From positions 39,567 through 103,566 of the forward strand of contig CALUTW010000010.1 of NCBI GenBank assembly GCA_944323805.1: 64,000 nt of DNA, written 5' to 3'. Shown here piece after piece: positions 34,357-45,600 of this stretch. The position numbers and the translations under genes are program-made. The DNA comes from an uncultured Bacteroidales bacterium (GTDB taxonomy: Bacteria; Bacteroidota; Bacteroidia; Bacteroidales; UBA932). The notes beneath the pieces were generated by a model, which ran no database searches, had not been told where the DNA came from, and saw nothing but the letters and a program-made list of their open reading frames with translations. Position 1 is the first letter of the stretch, and each line of letters begins with the position of its first letter.

Positions 34357-35199
34357 TCAGAAAGCAGACAGGTCTATCCTTCTGATGCCGTCAACACAAT
34401 CTATTCTGAATGACTCGGCATTAGAGAGAGTAAAAGTTACCTCCTTAGTGCCGGAGTCCTGATAAGTATGTCCAGTCGTTGATGCTGCATAGTCCTCCTT
34501 CTGGCCGTCACCCCATTCAACCGTACCCGAAATATCTTCTCCAATGAAATATGGGACAGCATAGGAGATATTTTCATGCCATATCTTAAGAACGGAAAGC
34601 TTTCCGGACTGGATAACCTTAAATTCCTCCATGATATCGGAATTTTCGGCCTCGAAGACAATCAGAGCCTCCCTGGATGTCCTGTCGGTGTTCTCCGACA
34701 CGGAAAAACTATGTGTGTATGTCTGCAGGGACTTTGAAGTAATCTCCTCAATCCAGTCATTTCCTTCTACTATTTCACATGAATATCTGATATTCGACTG
34801 CAGATCTATTGTTATTATCCTTGAAGACGCATCGATATTAATCGAATGGTCTGTAAGGTTTACGACAGGGGCTTCCTGAACAAAAGTCACTGTCTCCCGG
34901 AAATCAGGGATTGCCACTGTCAGGAGTCCGTTTCTGGCACTTTGCTGATCATTCTCAGCTACATTGACTACGACAACAGCTTCCTCAGTGAAAGAATCAG
35001 GATATTCGAAAGTTATCCACTCGCTGTATGAAGTAAGAGACCATTGGGTGTTTGAACTGACATGAATCTCATATGTACCGCCCTCTGCAGGAACTTCTAT
35101 TACCTCCTCCATGACTGACAGGAATGACTCTTCTGTCCTTGTACAAGACAGGAGGAACAGGACAGGAACTATAATGGATAAAAATCTATATGGTTTCAT
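34357..35199 (-). CDS. BACON-domain lipoprotein linked to a C10 protease
   Basis: 280 residues with a lipobox signal peptide (IIVPVLFLLSC). Two BACON-like immunoglobulin repeats are seen: EVPAEGGTYEIHVSSNTQWS to VTFVQEAP, and SINIDASSRIITIDLQSN to EFKVIQSG. The C-terminal 70 residues (ISGTVEWGDGQKEDYA, GHTYQDSGTKEVTFTLSNA) resemble a PKD-like fold. It lies 10 bp after the C10 protease gene and is cotranscribed. BACON domains bind carbohydrate or mucin or act as spacers. Proteins next to C10 proteases in Bacteroides are sometimes protease inhibitors, so an inhibitor or anchor role is possible. Function unproved. Confidence 0.75.
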   Translation of the reverse strand: MKPYRFLSIIVPVLFLLSCTRTEESFLSVMEEVIEVPAEGGTYEIHVSSNTQWSLTSYSEWITFEYPDSFTEEAVVVVNVAENDQQSARNGLLTVAIPDFRETVTFVQEAPVVNLTDHSINIDASSRIITIDLQSNIRYSCEIVEGNDWIEEITSKSLQTYTHSFSVSENTDRTSREALIVFEAENSDIMEEFKVIQSGKLSVLKIWHENISYAVPYFIGEDISGTVEWGDGQKEDYAASTTGHTYQDSGTKEVTFTLSNAESFRIDCVDGIRRIDLSAF

Positions 35200-35209
35200 A
35201 GGTCAAATT

Positions 35210-36979
35210 TTACAATACTACATCAAGTGCAAATGAATCTTTATCTGAGCTGATACGGACTGTATATTCCCCTGATGGAAGGTCAGTTGTATCAATTTCA
35301 ATAATACCGTCATCGAATGTATTGCCGCCCGCGACTTCATCACCATAGGAAGAGGAGAAGGTCCAGTCAAGGTCTGCAAGAGTCTCTATCCTGATAAGAT
35401 TCTCCTCAGGGAGATACTCAAATGATGTGACCTCCCTGATAAAATAAGGGTCCGTAAGATAAAGCTCACCGGTAACACCAAAATCGGTACCGAACAATAC
35501 AGGCATCCAGTCTCCTCCCCTGTTGCTCCTGTAATATAGCTTTATCTTGTCTCCGATTTCAATATCTTCAGTAATCGTGCACCTTGATACTACTCCATAA
35601 TAACCATAACCAGGCTCAAGAGTTATATTCTGTAGATCTACAGCAAGAAATTCCTTTATCTGCTCCATCCTGTCTACAGATACTACTGCTATACTTCCAT
35701 TGAAAGTCGTTGTACCGGCATTATAGACAAAACCATACTTTACTTCAAACGGGACATTTACCTCAACTTCAATATCAGGATCGGTAAACGCCAGGCCATT
35801 GTTATCGAATGCTTCTTTCAATCCAACGACTTCCGGAGCCTCCCCTCCCTCATCTGGCTTTATACCGAAAACGGCAGTATGACTATACGGATAATCTCCG
35901 AAATCAGGAAAAGCATAATATCCGTTGTCATAACCTCCCCAGCCCCAGTTTATATGGAGGTTTCCTTCAGAATCGTATCCGTCGACAACAAAAGTATGGC
36001 CTCCTCCATCGCCTTGGCCAGAATACCATACAGGGCCTGTATCCCTGATATTCGAATAAAGCATTTCGAGCCACCGTGACTGGGAAAAAATCTCTCTGTC
36101 ATAACTGACAATGCCGGCATCATATGACATGTGGTCAATCAAGGCAGGAGCATACATGTTATCATATGTTCCTGTACCATCCGTATCGAACATAGCCTCA
36201 AGAGACAGGGCACATTCAAACATCAGCTGAGACACAGCTTCCGCCTGCTCTTCAGTATATGTCTGATACGAGAGTGGCATATTATCCCAGTCATATGTCT
36301 CCCCAAGCTGATAAGAGTCAACATAAACTGTCTGCCCTCCGGCAGTCTCATAGCTATATCCTCCCACCTGGCCATGACCGCGCTCAGGATATCTGAAATA
36401 TCTGAGTATAATTGACATTGCTGTAGCTCCACACCCGGTATACTGACTTCCATATACCGATGTCAGCCTGTTGAAAGGCTCAGTCTGATTCCATTCGGCA
36501 GTCTCAAGCAGAACAGGAGACATCTCATTCTTCATCTCATAGCTTCCTGACGACAGTTCATTCCACTTCTCAGATATCATGGCATCAGAAACGGCACCTG
36601 ACTCTCTCATATACCTTATTCCGTCTTCAAGCCCGGAAAACCACGCCTCAACATTAGAAGGCATATTCTCATATGAAAACTTTCCTTCATATGAATAACC
36701 GAGCACAGGCTGTACACAGTCATCCCCGGAAACGACCACGAAACCTCCTGCAATATTCTCAAACACATAGAATGCAGGAATGCTACCGGCTTTTGTCTGA
36801 ACCGTATTGCCGGTCCATTTCAACACTATATCCGAAGAAGCACCCTTTGTTGTCTTACCTGAGCCGAAAAAGCTTTCAGCAACCTGCGTTGCCCTCCCAA
36901 GGTCTACCTCCTCGGCATAAGAGACAGCCTGATGGCACAGCAGGACACAAAGGAAAAATAATAAGGAAAGTCTTTTCAT
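35210..36979 (-). CDS. C10-family (streptopain-like) cysteine protease
   Basis: A secreted papain-fold protease, 589 residues. Order: signal peptide (MKRLSLLFFLCVLLCHQAVS), inhibitory propeptide (residues about 25-155; IPAFYVFENIAGGFVVVSGD), catalytic domain with Cys183 in YTGCGATAMSIILRYF and His328 in GDGGGHTFVVDGYDSEG, followed by INWGWGGYDNGYY. The last 180 residues form beta-sandwich domains. The zymogen resembles SpeB of Streptococcus and the Btp/Bfp proteases of Bacteroides. It is the first gene of a two-gene operon with a strong promoter. Confidence 0.92.
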   Translation of the reverse strand: MKRLSLLFFLCVLLCHQAVSYAEEVDLGRATQVAESFFGSGKTTKGASSDIVLKWTGNTVQTKAGSIPAFYVFENIAGGFVVVSGDDCVQPVLGYSYEGKFSYENMPSNVEAWFSGLEDGIRYMRESGAVSDAMISEKWNELSSGSYEMKNEMSPVLLETAEWNQTEPFNRLTSVYGSQYTGCGATAMSIILRYFRYPERGHGQVGGYSYETAGGQTVYVDSYQLGETYDWDNMPLSYQTYTEEQAEAVSQLMFECALSLEAMFDTDGTGTYDNMYAPALIDHMSYDAGIVSYDREIFSQSRWLEMLYSNIRDTGPVWYSGQGDGGGHTFVVDGYDSEGNLHINWGWGGYDNGYYAFPDFGDYPYSHTAVFGIKPDEGGEAPEVVGLKEAFDNNGLAFTDPDIEVEVNVPFEVKYGFVYNAGTTTFNGSIAVVSVDRMEQIKEFLAVDLQNITLEPGYGYYGVVSRCTITEDIEIGDKIKLYYRSNRGGDWMPVLFGTDFGVTGELYLTDPYFIREVTSFEYLPEENLIRIETLADLDWTFSSSYGDEVAGGNTFDDGIIEIDTTDLPSGEYTVRISSDKDSFALDVVL

Positions 36980-37013
36980 AAAGTTTGTCAGTTATAAAAA
37001 TCAATGATGGATG

Positions 37014-37044
37014 CAAAAGTAACAATAAATCGTATCTGAAACAA
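37014..37044 (-). promoter_or_regulatory. Promoter of the C10 protease operon (TTG-N20-TACTTTTG)
   Basis: On the minus strand TTG (37042-37044) and TACTTTTG (37014-37021) are separated by exactly 20 bp, about 35 bp before the ATG. Confidence 0.65.
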
Positions 37045-37068
37045 GGTAATTGATTATATAATAATACA

Positions 37069-37102
37069 AAGACAGCAGCCCCCGGAAAAGGACTGCCGTC
37101 TT
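37069..37102 (-). terminator. Intrinsic terminator of sdhAB
   Basis: On the minus strand AAGACGGCAG pairs with CTGCTGTCTT (one mismatch) and is followed by TGTATTATT. It lies 23 bp after the sdhB stop. Confidence 0.65.
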
Positions 37103-37124
37103 ATAGTAGAATATGGAATTATTG

Positions 37125-37904
37125 TTATTCCTTGAATTTTGCAGAGATGAATTCCCTGTTGAGACGTGCGATATGGGATATTGTCACGTGCTTAGGGCAT
37201 TCCATTTCACATGCACGGGTGTTGGTGCAGGCTCCGAATCCGAGCTCATCCATCTTTGCAACCATTGCCTTTGCACGTTTGGCAGCCTCTACCTTACCCT
37301 GAGGAAGAAGAGCCAGCGAACTTACACGTGCAGCAACGAAGAGCATTGCAGAACCGTTCTTGCAGGTAGCTACACATGCACCGCAACCGATGCAGGCCGC
37401 TCCATCCATGCTTTCCTCGGCAATCTCATGCGATATAGGTATGACATTTCCGTCAGGTACCCCGCCTGAGTTGACAGAGATGAATCCTCCTGCCTGCATG
37501 ATCTTGTCAAATGCCTTGCGGTCAACTACAAGGTCCTTGATGACAGGAAATACATTACTTCTCCAAGGCTCTATAGTGATTGTATCACCATCCTTGAACT
37601 TACGCATATGAAGCTGGCATGTAGTCACTTCATCGTCTGGTCCATGCGCACGTCCGTTGATATACAGTGAACATGCACCGCATATTCCCTCGCGGCAGTC
37701 ATGGTCAAAAGAGACAGGGCCGCTGCTCTGGCATCCTCTCTCAACAGCTACCGGATCCATACCTTCATGGATGAGTTGCTCATTGAGAATATCGAGCATT
37801 TCAAGGAAAGAACTGTCAGGAGAGATGTTCTTGACCTTATATGTCTCAAAATGCCCTTTTGTCTTGGCGTTTTTCTGGCGCCATACCTTCAAAGTCAAAT
37901 CCAT
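37125..37904 (-). CDS. sdhB: Succinate dehydrogenase/fumarate reductase iron-sulfur subunit
   Basis: 259 residues carrying the three clusters of complex II: the 2Fe-2S site [20 protein letters not shown], and the 4Fe-4S and 3Fe-4S sites in [17 protein letters not shown] and [15 protein letters not shown]. It passes electrons between the flavin subunit and the quinone site. In Bacteroidales this complex mainly reduces fumarate during fermentation. It follows sdhA after 5 bp and precedes a terminator. Confidence 0.95.
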   Translation of the reverse strand: MDLTLKVWRQKNAKTKGHFETYKVKNISPDSSFLEMLDILNEQLIHEGMDPVAVERGCQSSGPVSFDHDCREGICGACSLYINGRAHGPDDEVTTCQLHMRKFKDGDTITIEPWRSNVFPVIKDLVVDRKAFDKIMQAGGFISVNSGGVPDGNVIPISHEIAEESMDGAACIGCGACVATCKNGSAMLFVAARVSSLALLPQGKVEAAKRAKAMVAKMDELGFGACTNTRACEMECPKHVTISHIARLNREFISAKFKE

Positions 37905-37909
37905 TTCAA

Positions 37910-39856
37910 TTAATCTTTATAGTTTCTGGTAGCTATCTTGATATTCTCGTAGACGAGCGGTTCCTTATGCAGCTCAGGCTCCTTGCCATCGCCTTTGTAT
38001 TCCCATGCGGCAACATACATGAAGTGCTCGTCATCACGCTTGGTCTCGCCGTCCTCGGTCTGCATCTCCTCACGGAAATGACCTCCGCAAGACTCCTTGC
38101 GATGAAGTGCGTCACGTGCCATAAGCTCGCCTATCTCAAGGAAATCGGCAAGTCTGAGGGCTTTCTCAAGCTCCTGGTTGAAGTTGTCCTTGTCGCCGGC
38201 AACATAGACATCGGACCAGAATTCCTTGCGGAGCTCCTGAATCATCTCTATGGCCTTTTTAAGTCCAGCCTCATTACGTGCCATTCCTACATATTCCCAC
38301 ATGATATGGCCGAGTTTCTTGTGGATTTCATCGACAGTATGATGTCCCTTGATTGACATGAGCCTGTCAATCTTTTCCCTTACAGCCTTTTCAGCCTCCT
38401 CGAATTCAGGGGAATTGGTGTCAGGAACAGGATATTTGAACTGTGATGCAAGATAATCTCCAATAGTATACGGAAGTATGAAATATCCGTCTGCAAGACC
38501 CTGCATAAGAGCCGAAGCACCGAGGCGGTTACCGCCATGGTCGCTGAAGTTGGCTTCCCCTATGGCATATAGTCCAGGAATGGTGGTCTGGAGATTATAG
38601 TCAACCCACAGACCTCCCATGGTATAATGGATGGCCGGATAAATCATCATCGGTTCCTTGTAAGGGTCGGTATCGGTAATCTTCTGATACATCTGGAAGA
38701 GGTTTCCGTATCTCTCGCGTATCTTTTCGACACCAAGCCTCTTGATGGCTGTACTGAAATCAAGGAATACCGCAAGTCCTGTCTCGTTTACACCATATCC
38801 GGCATCACATCTCTCCTTTGCGGCACGTGATGCGACATCACGCGGAACAAGATTTCCGAAGGCCGGGTATCTGCGCTCGAGATAGTAATCCCTGTCCTCT
38901 TCAGGAATCTGTGAAGGCTTGACCTCTTTCTTGCGGAGCCTCATCACATCCTCCTTCTTCTTAGGCACCCATATGCGGCCGTCATTACGCAGTGACTCCG
39001 ACATGAGGGTCAGCTTGGACTGCTGGTCGCCATGTACAGGAATACATGTCGGGTGGATCTGGGCAAAGCAAGGATTTGCGAAATATGCACCTTTCTTATA
39101 GCACTGCCATGCTGCAGAACCATTGCTGTTCATGGCATTCGTAGAAAGGAAGTATGTGTTTCCGTAACCGCCTGACGCAATTACTACAGCATGTGCACCG
39201 AAACGTTCAATCTCTCCAGTAACAAGATTCCTGGCTATGATTCCTTTTGCCTCTCCGTTTATAAGCACTACGTCGAGCATCTCATGACGTGGATAGCTCT
39301 TGACAGTACCCTCGGCAATCTGACGGTTCATCGCAGCATAGGCACCGAGAAGAAGCTGCTGTCCTGTCTGACCTCTCGCATAGAATGTACGGCTTACCTG
39401 CGCTCCTCCGAAAGAACGGTTTGCAAGAAGTCCGCCGTATTCACGGGCAAACGGAACACCCTGTGCGACACACTGGTCGATAATGTTTCCGCTCACTTCT
39501 GCAAGACGGTACACGTTCGCCTCACGGCTGCGGTAGTCGCCTCCCTTGATGGTCTCATAGAAAAGACGGTAAACCGAGTCATTGTCATTCTGATAGTTCT
39601 TTGCCGCATTGATACCGCCCTGTGCAGCGATGGAATGTGCACGACGAGGCGAATCGCTTATGCAGAAGACCTTTACATTATAACCGAGCTGACCAAGCGT
39701 TGCAGCTGCAGATGCCCCGCCAAGTCCGGTTCCGATGACGATGATCTCGAGTTTCCTCTTGTTGCCCGGATTGACAACACGAAGCTGAGATTTATGCTTT
39801 GTCCATTTTTCGGACAAAGGACCCTCAGGAATCTTAGAAATTAGTTTTTCGGCCAT
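37910..39856 (-). CDS. sdhA: Succinate dehydrogenase/fumarate reductase flavoprotein subunit
   Basis: 648 residues, starting [18 protein letters not shown]; a non-ATG extension to 39886 is not supported because it enters the promoter. FAD-binding and catalytic segments are clear: [39 protein letters not shown] (flavin-linking His region), [22 protein letters not shown] substrate site ([17 protein letters not shown]), [20 protein letters not shown] and the C-terminal [17 protein letters not shown]. The length fits the Bacteroidota/type B enzymes. The membrane cytochrome subunit gene sdhC, usually upstream, is missing here. Confidence 0.95.
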   Translation of the reverse strand: MAEKLISKIPEGPLSEKWTKHKSQLRVVNPGNKRKLEIIVIGTGLGGASAAATLGQLGYNVKVFCISDSPRRAHSIAAQGGINAAKNYQNDNDSVYRLFYETIKGGDYRSREANVYRLAEVSGNIIDQCVAQGVPFAREYGGLLANRSFGGAQVSRTFYARGQTGQQLLLGAYAAMNRQIAEGTVKSYPRHEMLDVVLINGEAKGIIARNLVTGEIERFGAHAVVIASGGYGNTYFLSTNAMNSNGSAAWQCYKKGAYFANPCFAQIHPTCIPVHGDQQSKLTLMSESLRNDGRIWVPKKKEDVMRLRKKEVKPSQIPEEDRDYYLERRYPAFGNLVPRDVASRAAKERCDAGYGVNETGLAVFLDFSTAIKRLGVEKIRERYGNLFQMYQKITDTDPYKEPMMIYPAIHYTMGGLWVDYNLQTTIPGLYAIGEANFSDHGGNRLGASALMQGLADGYFILPYTIGDYLASQFKYPVPDTNSPEFEEAEKAVREKIDRLMSIKGHHTVDEIHKKLGHIMWEYVGMARNEAGLKKAIEMIQELRKEFWSDVYVAGDKDNFNQELEKALRLADFLEIGELMARDALHRKESCGGHFREEMQTEDGETKRDDEHFMYVAAWEYKGDGKEPELHKEPLVYENIKIATRNYKD

Positions 39857-39883
39857 TTTATATCGATTAATGAAATTTCGGCA

Positions 39884-39914
39884 CAATTTTAATGAATTTT
39901 ATGCTAATTAACAA
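39884..39914 (-). promoter_or_regulatory. sdhAB promoter (TTG-N20-TAAAATTG)
   Basis: On the minus strand TTG (39912-39914) is followed after 20 bp by TAAAATTG (39884-39891), one mismatch from TAnnTTTG. It shows that sdhA starts its own transcript. Confidence 0.6.
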
Positions 39915-39929
39915 TTTATTCAAGCATTA

Positions 39930-41204
39930 TCACTGATATCTGATATATAAAGGTTCCGCACCATGTATATAACCTGCAAATGAACTGTGGTAAATATCGA
40001 AGAATCCCTCTGAAATACTGTCGTACATTTCAAGATACTCCTCATGACTTATGTTTCCCGAGACGTATCCGGAATACAGCGTGCCGAACTTTTCAAGGAT
40101 CTCATCCTCCGCACTGCGGCAGCATTCAAGCATCGGGGGCAACTGTCCGCAGCCTCCGAGCACATACCTGAGGTCCACATATCTTGCCATGCTGCTTATA
40201 TCCTCATAGAATATGAACCTGTCTTTCAGCCATAATGAAAGACCGCAGAAAGAGTCCATGTCTGATTCAGGGTATCGCGAAAGCCTGTCAGGGACATGGT
40301 TGTCAACGGATACAGGGACAGGTACGGCAACAGATGAAGCAGGATAGCCCAATGCTGCCCACAACACTGATTCCGAAGGATTTCCTCCGTCCCTTACACC
40401 TTGGATGACTACAGAAGCCGATGTGGACCTGCGTGGAATAAAGTCAAGGTCTGCAATACATCCTCTGGTCTCTGAAAGGAACTTCCCCGCATCCCTGACA
40501 AGGTCTATCCCGAGGATTTCCTGACGGTACGAACGGGAAAGGCTGTCTATGATATCGAGAGGCCGGATTCGCCCGATTTCCCCTCTCTCATCCATGTCCC
40601 TTAAGATACTGCACGCAGTAATATGCCTTTCTATGCCCTTCCACCTGCGTGAGTCCCCGGATACAGAGAAATTGGTCACTACATAGTACCCGTCTTCACA
40701 TCCGGAAACATCTATCTTGTGAAATGAATCATTATCAGTCTCATACCAGGCAGCCCCTCCATGTGCATCTATACAGCCGAAATTGGCCTCTACCCCCATA
40801 GGCCTCGCCAATGTGTCGAGCAGATTCTCGAAATCTTCGAGTGTAGCACATATTTCAAGGGCCCGGTACATAAGCACACCTTCCCTGTCCATCATCGATG
40901 CCGGGACATCGTCATCCTTAAGGCAGTATGAAGCGGTATTCATCACAGCGAAACCGGCGGTATTCACACCTATCCATACCTCGCCGCCCCCGGAACGGGA
41001 ATCAACAAGACCTGTGAAAGAATATTTCTCCCCTGAAAAATGCCTGATGCTGTTGTCAAGATTGCCCGTATCCCTGTTTTTCCATATCATAGGCCTTCCG
41101 TCAGCAGTGACATTCCCGGAAATTATCACTGCTGTACATGCATACATCCTCTGTACGAGACACATACAGCACAGGGCAATCAACAAAGGGTACACTTTTC
41201 TCAT
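39930..41204 (-). CDS. Secreted C45-like N-terminal-nucleophile hydrolase
   Basis: 424 residues. After a signal peptide (MRKVYPLLIALCCMCLVQRM) the mature chain would begin with Cys23 in CTAVIISGNVTADGRPMIWK, the layout of Ntn-hydrolases of the penicillin acylase/choloylglycine hydrolase/C45 group, which become active by exposing that Cys. Further marks are NRDTGNLDNSIRHF, VWIGVNTAGFAVMNTASY, GCIDAHGGAAWYET and DGYYVVTNFS. Natural substrates of such secreted relatives are amides (N-acyl amino acids, bile conjugates and similar). Substrate here unknown. It lies between sdhA and ruvB, 24 bp downstream of ruvB. Confidence 0.75.
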   Translation of the reverse strand: MRKVYPLLIALCCMCLVQRMYACTAVIISGNVTADGRPMIWKNRDTGNLDNSIRHFSGEKYSFTGLVDSRSGGGEVWIGVNTAGFAVMNTASYCLKDDDVPASMMDREGVLMYRALEICATLEDFENLLDTLARPMGVEANFGCIDAHGGAAWYETDNDSFHKIDVSGCEDGYYVVTNFSVSGDSRRWKGIERHITACSILRDMDERGEIGRIRPLDIIDSLSRSYRQEILGIDLVRDAGKFLSETRGCIADLDFIPRRSTSASVVIQGVRDGGNPSESVLWAALGYPASSVAVPVPVSVDNHVPDRLSRYPESDMDSFCGLSLWLKDRFIFYEDISSMARYVDLRYVLGGCGQLPPMLECCRSAEDEILEKFGTLYSGYVSGNISHEEYLEMYDSISEGFFDIYHSSFAGYIHGAEPLYIRYQ

Positions 41205-41228
41205 AAGGAACGGATAAAGGGAACCATG

Positions 41229-42269
41229 TCAGAACAATGTGGCATCGCAGGCTGAATCATCCTGTCCGGCGGCAATCTTCTCATATCCGAGATGCGTATA
41301 GGCAAGATCGGTAGCCTCCCGGCCTCTCGGTGTACGTATGATGAAGCCCTCCTTTATAAGGAACGGCTCGTATACCTCTTCAAGTGTCCCCTGGTCCTCC
41401 CCTATCGCTGTCGCAATGGTATTCGCACCTACCGGCCCTCCCTTGAACTTGGTTATTATGGTCCTCAATATCTTGTTGTCTATGGCATCGAGCCCCCGCT
41501 TGTCTATATTCAGGGCATCAAGGGCATACCTTGCTATCTTAAGGTCTATATGCCCGTTTCCTATGACCTGTGCGAAATCCCGGACACGCCTCAGAAGAGA
41601 ATTGGCTATACGTGGCGTACCCCTGCTCCTGAGGGCTATCTCGACAGCAGCATCTTCCTCTATACCAACCTTGAGAATGGCGGCACTACGTCTTACTATA
41701 CGTTCAAGCGTGGCTGTATCATAGTATTCGAGCGCGCATGTTATGCCGAATCTCGCCCTGAGAGGAGACGTCAGCAGGCCGCTTCTGGTAGTGGCCCCGA
41801 CAAGGGTAAACGGATTCAGGGATATCCTGACGCTCCGGGCACCCGGCCCCTTGTCTATGACAAGGTCTATGACAAAATCCTCCATCGCCGAATAGAGGTA
41901 CTCTTCCACAACCGGAGAAAGCCTGTGTATCTCGTCGATGAAAAGGACGTCCCCTTCCTCAAGAGATGTCAGAAGTCCGGCAAGGTCCCCCGGCTTGTCG
42001 AGGACAGGACCTGATGTGACCTTGAGATTTACCCCGAGCTCATTCGCTATTATATGTGCAAGGGTGGTCTTTCCGAGTCCCGGAGGCCCGTGGAAAAGCA
42101 CATGGTCGAGAGATTCCCCCCTCTGCCTGGCGGCCTGGATAAAAACCTTAAGATTGGCTACAATCTTGTCCTGGCCCGTAAAGTCCGCAAGATCCTGCGG
42201 CCTGATAATTCCGTCAAAATCCTTATCTTTGTCCGAATTAACATCATGGGGGTCAAAATGTCCGTTCAT
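41229..42269 (-). CDS. ruvB: Holliday junction branch migration ATPase RuvB
   Basis: 346 residues. The AAA+ motifs are complete: Walker [21 protein letters not shown], Walker [20 protein letters not shown], sensor 1 [20 protein letters not shown], arginine-finger region, and the winged-helix C-domain ([20 protein letters not shown]). It drives branch migration with RuvA. It is the first minus-strand gene left of the proposed replication origin. Confidence 0.97.
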   Translation of the reverse strand: MNGHFDPHDVNSDKDKDFDGIIRPQDLADFTGQDKIVANLKVFIQAARQRGESLDHVLFHGPPGLGKTTLAHIIANELGVNLKVTSGPVLDKPGDLAGLLTSLEEGDVLFIDEIHRLSPVVEEYLYSAMEDFVIDLVIDKGPGARSVRISLNPFTLVGATTRSGLLTSPLRARFGITCALEYYDTATLERIVRRSAAILKVGIEEDAAVEIALRSRGTPRIANSLLRRVRDFAQVIGNGHIDLKIARYALDALNIDKRGLDAIDNKILRTIITKFKGGPVGANTIATAIGEDQGTLEEVYEPFLIKEGFIIRTPRGREATDLAYTHLGYEKIAAGQDDSACDATLF

Positions 42270-42619
42270 TTCTCAGAGTCATCTTTAGTTCCAGCCGCTG
42301 TCCGGCATCATCATAAAAAACATACAAATATAATTCTTTTTATATTCTATTGTTTTTGTTTATACTCCTGTAAATATGTTGATAACATTGTCAATGTTTT
42401 GAATTTCAGTATAATTTGATTGTTGATGACTGTTGAGAACATGACGGGCAACTCTCCGGTAACTTTATGGTATTTTATTTTGACATGAATTTTATCCGAC
42501 GTATATATCGTTTTACATGAATTCACAATTTATTTGTCAATTGTTTTTAATATGCTTTTAAACAGGTTTTCAACATATTTTACAGTACTTTTCAACAAAT
42601 TTTCAACAGAAGCGGTAAA
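42270..42619. other. AT-rich gap between ruvB and mfd; candidate chromosome replication origin
   Basis: The 350 bp between these divergent genes hold no gene. It contains an AT-rich stretch (about 42312-42365) and six copies of the hexamer TGTTGA/TCAACA. Three read TGTTGA on the plus strand (42377, 42421, 42431), including TGTTGATAA, which differs by one base from the inverted DnaA box TGTGGATAA. Three read TTTTCAACA (42567, 42589, 42600), spaced 22 and 11 bp, i.e. whole helical turns. TTATCCGAC is at 42492. Gene direction and strand G/C bias switch here. A divergent promoter region with binding repeats is the alternative. Confidence 0.55.
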
Positions 42620-45600
42620 ATGAAGATAAGTTCGGAGACTTCGGCAGTCCTTTCAGGGAAACTGTCCTCTTCCATGGAGATATGCTGTTCGGGGCTCATC
42701 CTTTCAGCCAGGTGGGCTGTATTTTCTGAGACAGTGAGTGACGGGTTGCACATGATTGTACTGCCTGACAGGGAGAGTGCTGAATACTGCGCTTCAGACC
42801 TGTACAATATGATTGAGGGGGACAGGATATTCTTCATGCCGGATTCGGGCAGGAGCCTTGAAAAGAGCAACTATAAATCCTCGCTCGGGGTGCAGCGGAC
42901 ATCGGCGCTCGGACGTATCTCAGGGTATGGGGACGGCTCCGGTCTTCTCGTGATAGTGACTTATCCGGCAGCACTCAATGAGGCCGTCCCTGACGAGAAG
43001 AAGGTGCGCAGCTCGATATTCTCCCTGTCCACAGGCATGGAGATAAGCCATGATGACATTACCGGGAAACTTTTCGGGGAAGGGTTTGAAAGGGTGGATT
43101 TCGTATCTGCACCGGGACAGTTTGCAGTAAGGGGCGGAATCATCGACATATTCTCCTATTCATTCAACAATCCTTACAGGATCAGCTTTTTCGGAGATGA
43201 GATAGAGAGTATAAACGTGTTCGACTGCAATACCCAGCTTTCCACAGGCGCAGTCGAGTCGATAGACATATATCCTGACTTTTCATCTGATGATGCAGGG
43301 GAAGGTCAGTTTGTATATGACCATCTTCCGGAGGATACGGTCGTATGGTTCGATTCGTCTGACATGTACAGCGGACAGCCTTTTTTCGGACCGCTGAAAA
43401 TGTACAGGCATGTCTTTATAGACACTCCCCTGTCATTCCAGGGTAATGATATATTGAGATTCGATATCTCTCCGCAGCCTGCATTCAACAAGAATTTCGA
43501 ATTGCTCACTGCCGATATCAGGAACAGGATAGAGACAGGATACAAAGTATATATCTACGGGGAGAAGGAATCGCAGCTCGACAGGCTGAGGTCAATATTC
43601 ATACAGAACGGTGGAATACAGCCCGAATTCTGTCCCGGAAAGAATATACATGGCGGATTCATAGATAACGGGGACAAGGTATGCTGCTATTCTGACCATG
43701 AGATTTTCGACAGGTTTCACAGGGTCAGCATCAGGAGGACTGTCGAAAAGAGCGAGCAGCTTACCATCAATGACCTGACCTCGTTCAATATCGGCGATTA
43801 TGTAGTGCACATAGATTATGGTATAGGCATATTCGGCGGACTTGTCAGGATGCGTGACGACAAGGGGCGTGTACATGAAGTCGTCAAGATCTCGTACAAG
43901 GACAATGATACCGTATTCGTTTCCGTACATGCTCTCCATAAGATATCCAGATATAAGTCAAAGGATGCCGAGCCTCCGAAAATCAACAAGCTCGGCTCAA
44001 AGACATGGCAGAACCTCAAGAACAATACAAAGTCGAAGGTCAAGGATATAGCAAGGGAGCTTATACAGCTCTATGCAAAGAGAAAGGCGGCCAAAGGCTT
44101 TGCATTCTCCCCCGATTCATATCTGCAGCAGGAGCTTGAGTCCTCATTCATGTATGAGGATACTCCTGACCAGGAGAAGGCTGTGAAAGCCGTGAAGCAT
44201 GACATGGAGGATGACTGCCCTATGGACAGGCTTGTATGCGGCGATGTAGGTTTCGGAAAGACAGAGGTTGCTGTAAGGGCTGCATTCAAGGCTGTGGCCG
44301 ACAGCAAGCAGGTTGCAGTCCTTGTGCCGACCACAATTCTTGCCCTGCAGCATTATAATACGTTCAAGGGCAGGCTGAAGGATTTCCCGTGCAACATCGA
44401 TTTCGTAAGCCGGCTGAGAACGGCAAAGGAAATATCGGATATCCAGGAAAGGCTCAGGAAAGGAACACTCGACATAGTTATAGGTACGCATAAGCTTCTC
44501 GGGAAAGGCTTTGAATTCAAGGATCTCGGATTGCTCGTGATAGATGAGGAACAGAAATTCGGGGTCAGCGCAAAGGAAAAGCTCAAGCAGATGAAGCTCT
44601 CTGTCGATACCCTTACACTGACTGCCACTCCTATCCCGAGGACCCTTCAGTTCTCTCTTCTCGGGGCAAGGGACCTCTCTATAATAAGTACTCCCCCGCC
44701 TAACAGGATTCCTGTACAGACCGAGATAATGCTGTTTGATGACGATGAGATAAAAAGTATCATAAACTATGAGCTGAACCGCGGAGGGCAGGTTTTCTTT
44801 GTGCACAACCGCGTTGAGGAACTGGATTCCATCAGAGATATCCTCCAGAGGCTTGTCCCTGATATGAAGATATGTGTGGCACATGGCCAGATGGAAGCCA
44901 AGACACTTGAAAACAAGATACTTGATTTCATGTCGGGAGACTATGACATGCTTCTTTGTACCACCATCATAGAGAACGGTCTCGATATCCCTAATGCAAA
45001 CACCATCATCATCAACCAGGCGCAGAATATAGGATTGAGCGACCTGCATCAGTTAAGGGGACGTGTCGGAAGGTCAAACAGGAAGGCATTCTGTTACCTG
45101 ATAGTTCCGCCGCTCACATCCATAACCGATGATGCAAGGCGCAGGCTCAAGGCCATAGAGGCTTTTTCAGACCTCGGCAGCGGGTTCAACATAGCCATGC
45201 AGGACCTGGATATAAGGGGTGCCGGGAATCTGCTCGGGGCTGAGCAGAGCGGATTTATCTCGGATATGGGTCTGGAGACATACCAGAAGATTCTTTCCGA
45301 GGCCATGGAGGAGCTCGGTGTAGAGACAGGCATATCTTCTTCCGGCAAGGAGGACACCTATGTGTCAGACTGTACCGTAGAGACTGACCAGGAAGCACTT
45401 ATCCCGGACAGTTACATAGGTATTACTGCCGAGAAGATACGCATATACAAGGAACTCGACTCGCTTTCTGAGGACAGGGAGCTCGACAGGATGCGTGAAA
45501 AGATGTCTGACAGGTTCGGAAAGATACCGGAAGAGACAGAGAGGCTCTTCGATATAGTGCGGATAAGGCATCTCGCTGAAAAGCTCGGATTCGAGAAAGT

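Noticed and set aside
38100..38120. CACGTG in sdhA (GTCACGTGCC) as a further parS site
   Set aside because: Only the central six bases match; the flanking GTTC/GAAC arms are absent.
41292..42014. 240-codon open frame on the plus strand
   Set aside because: It is opposite ruvB, which has all AAA+ motifs.
44144..45049. 301-codon open frame on the minus strand
   Set aside because: It lies opposite the helicase part of mfd and resembles no family.
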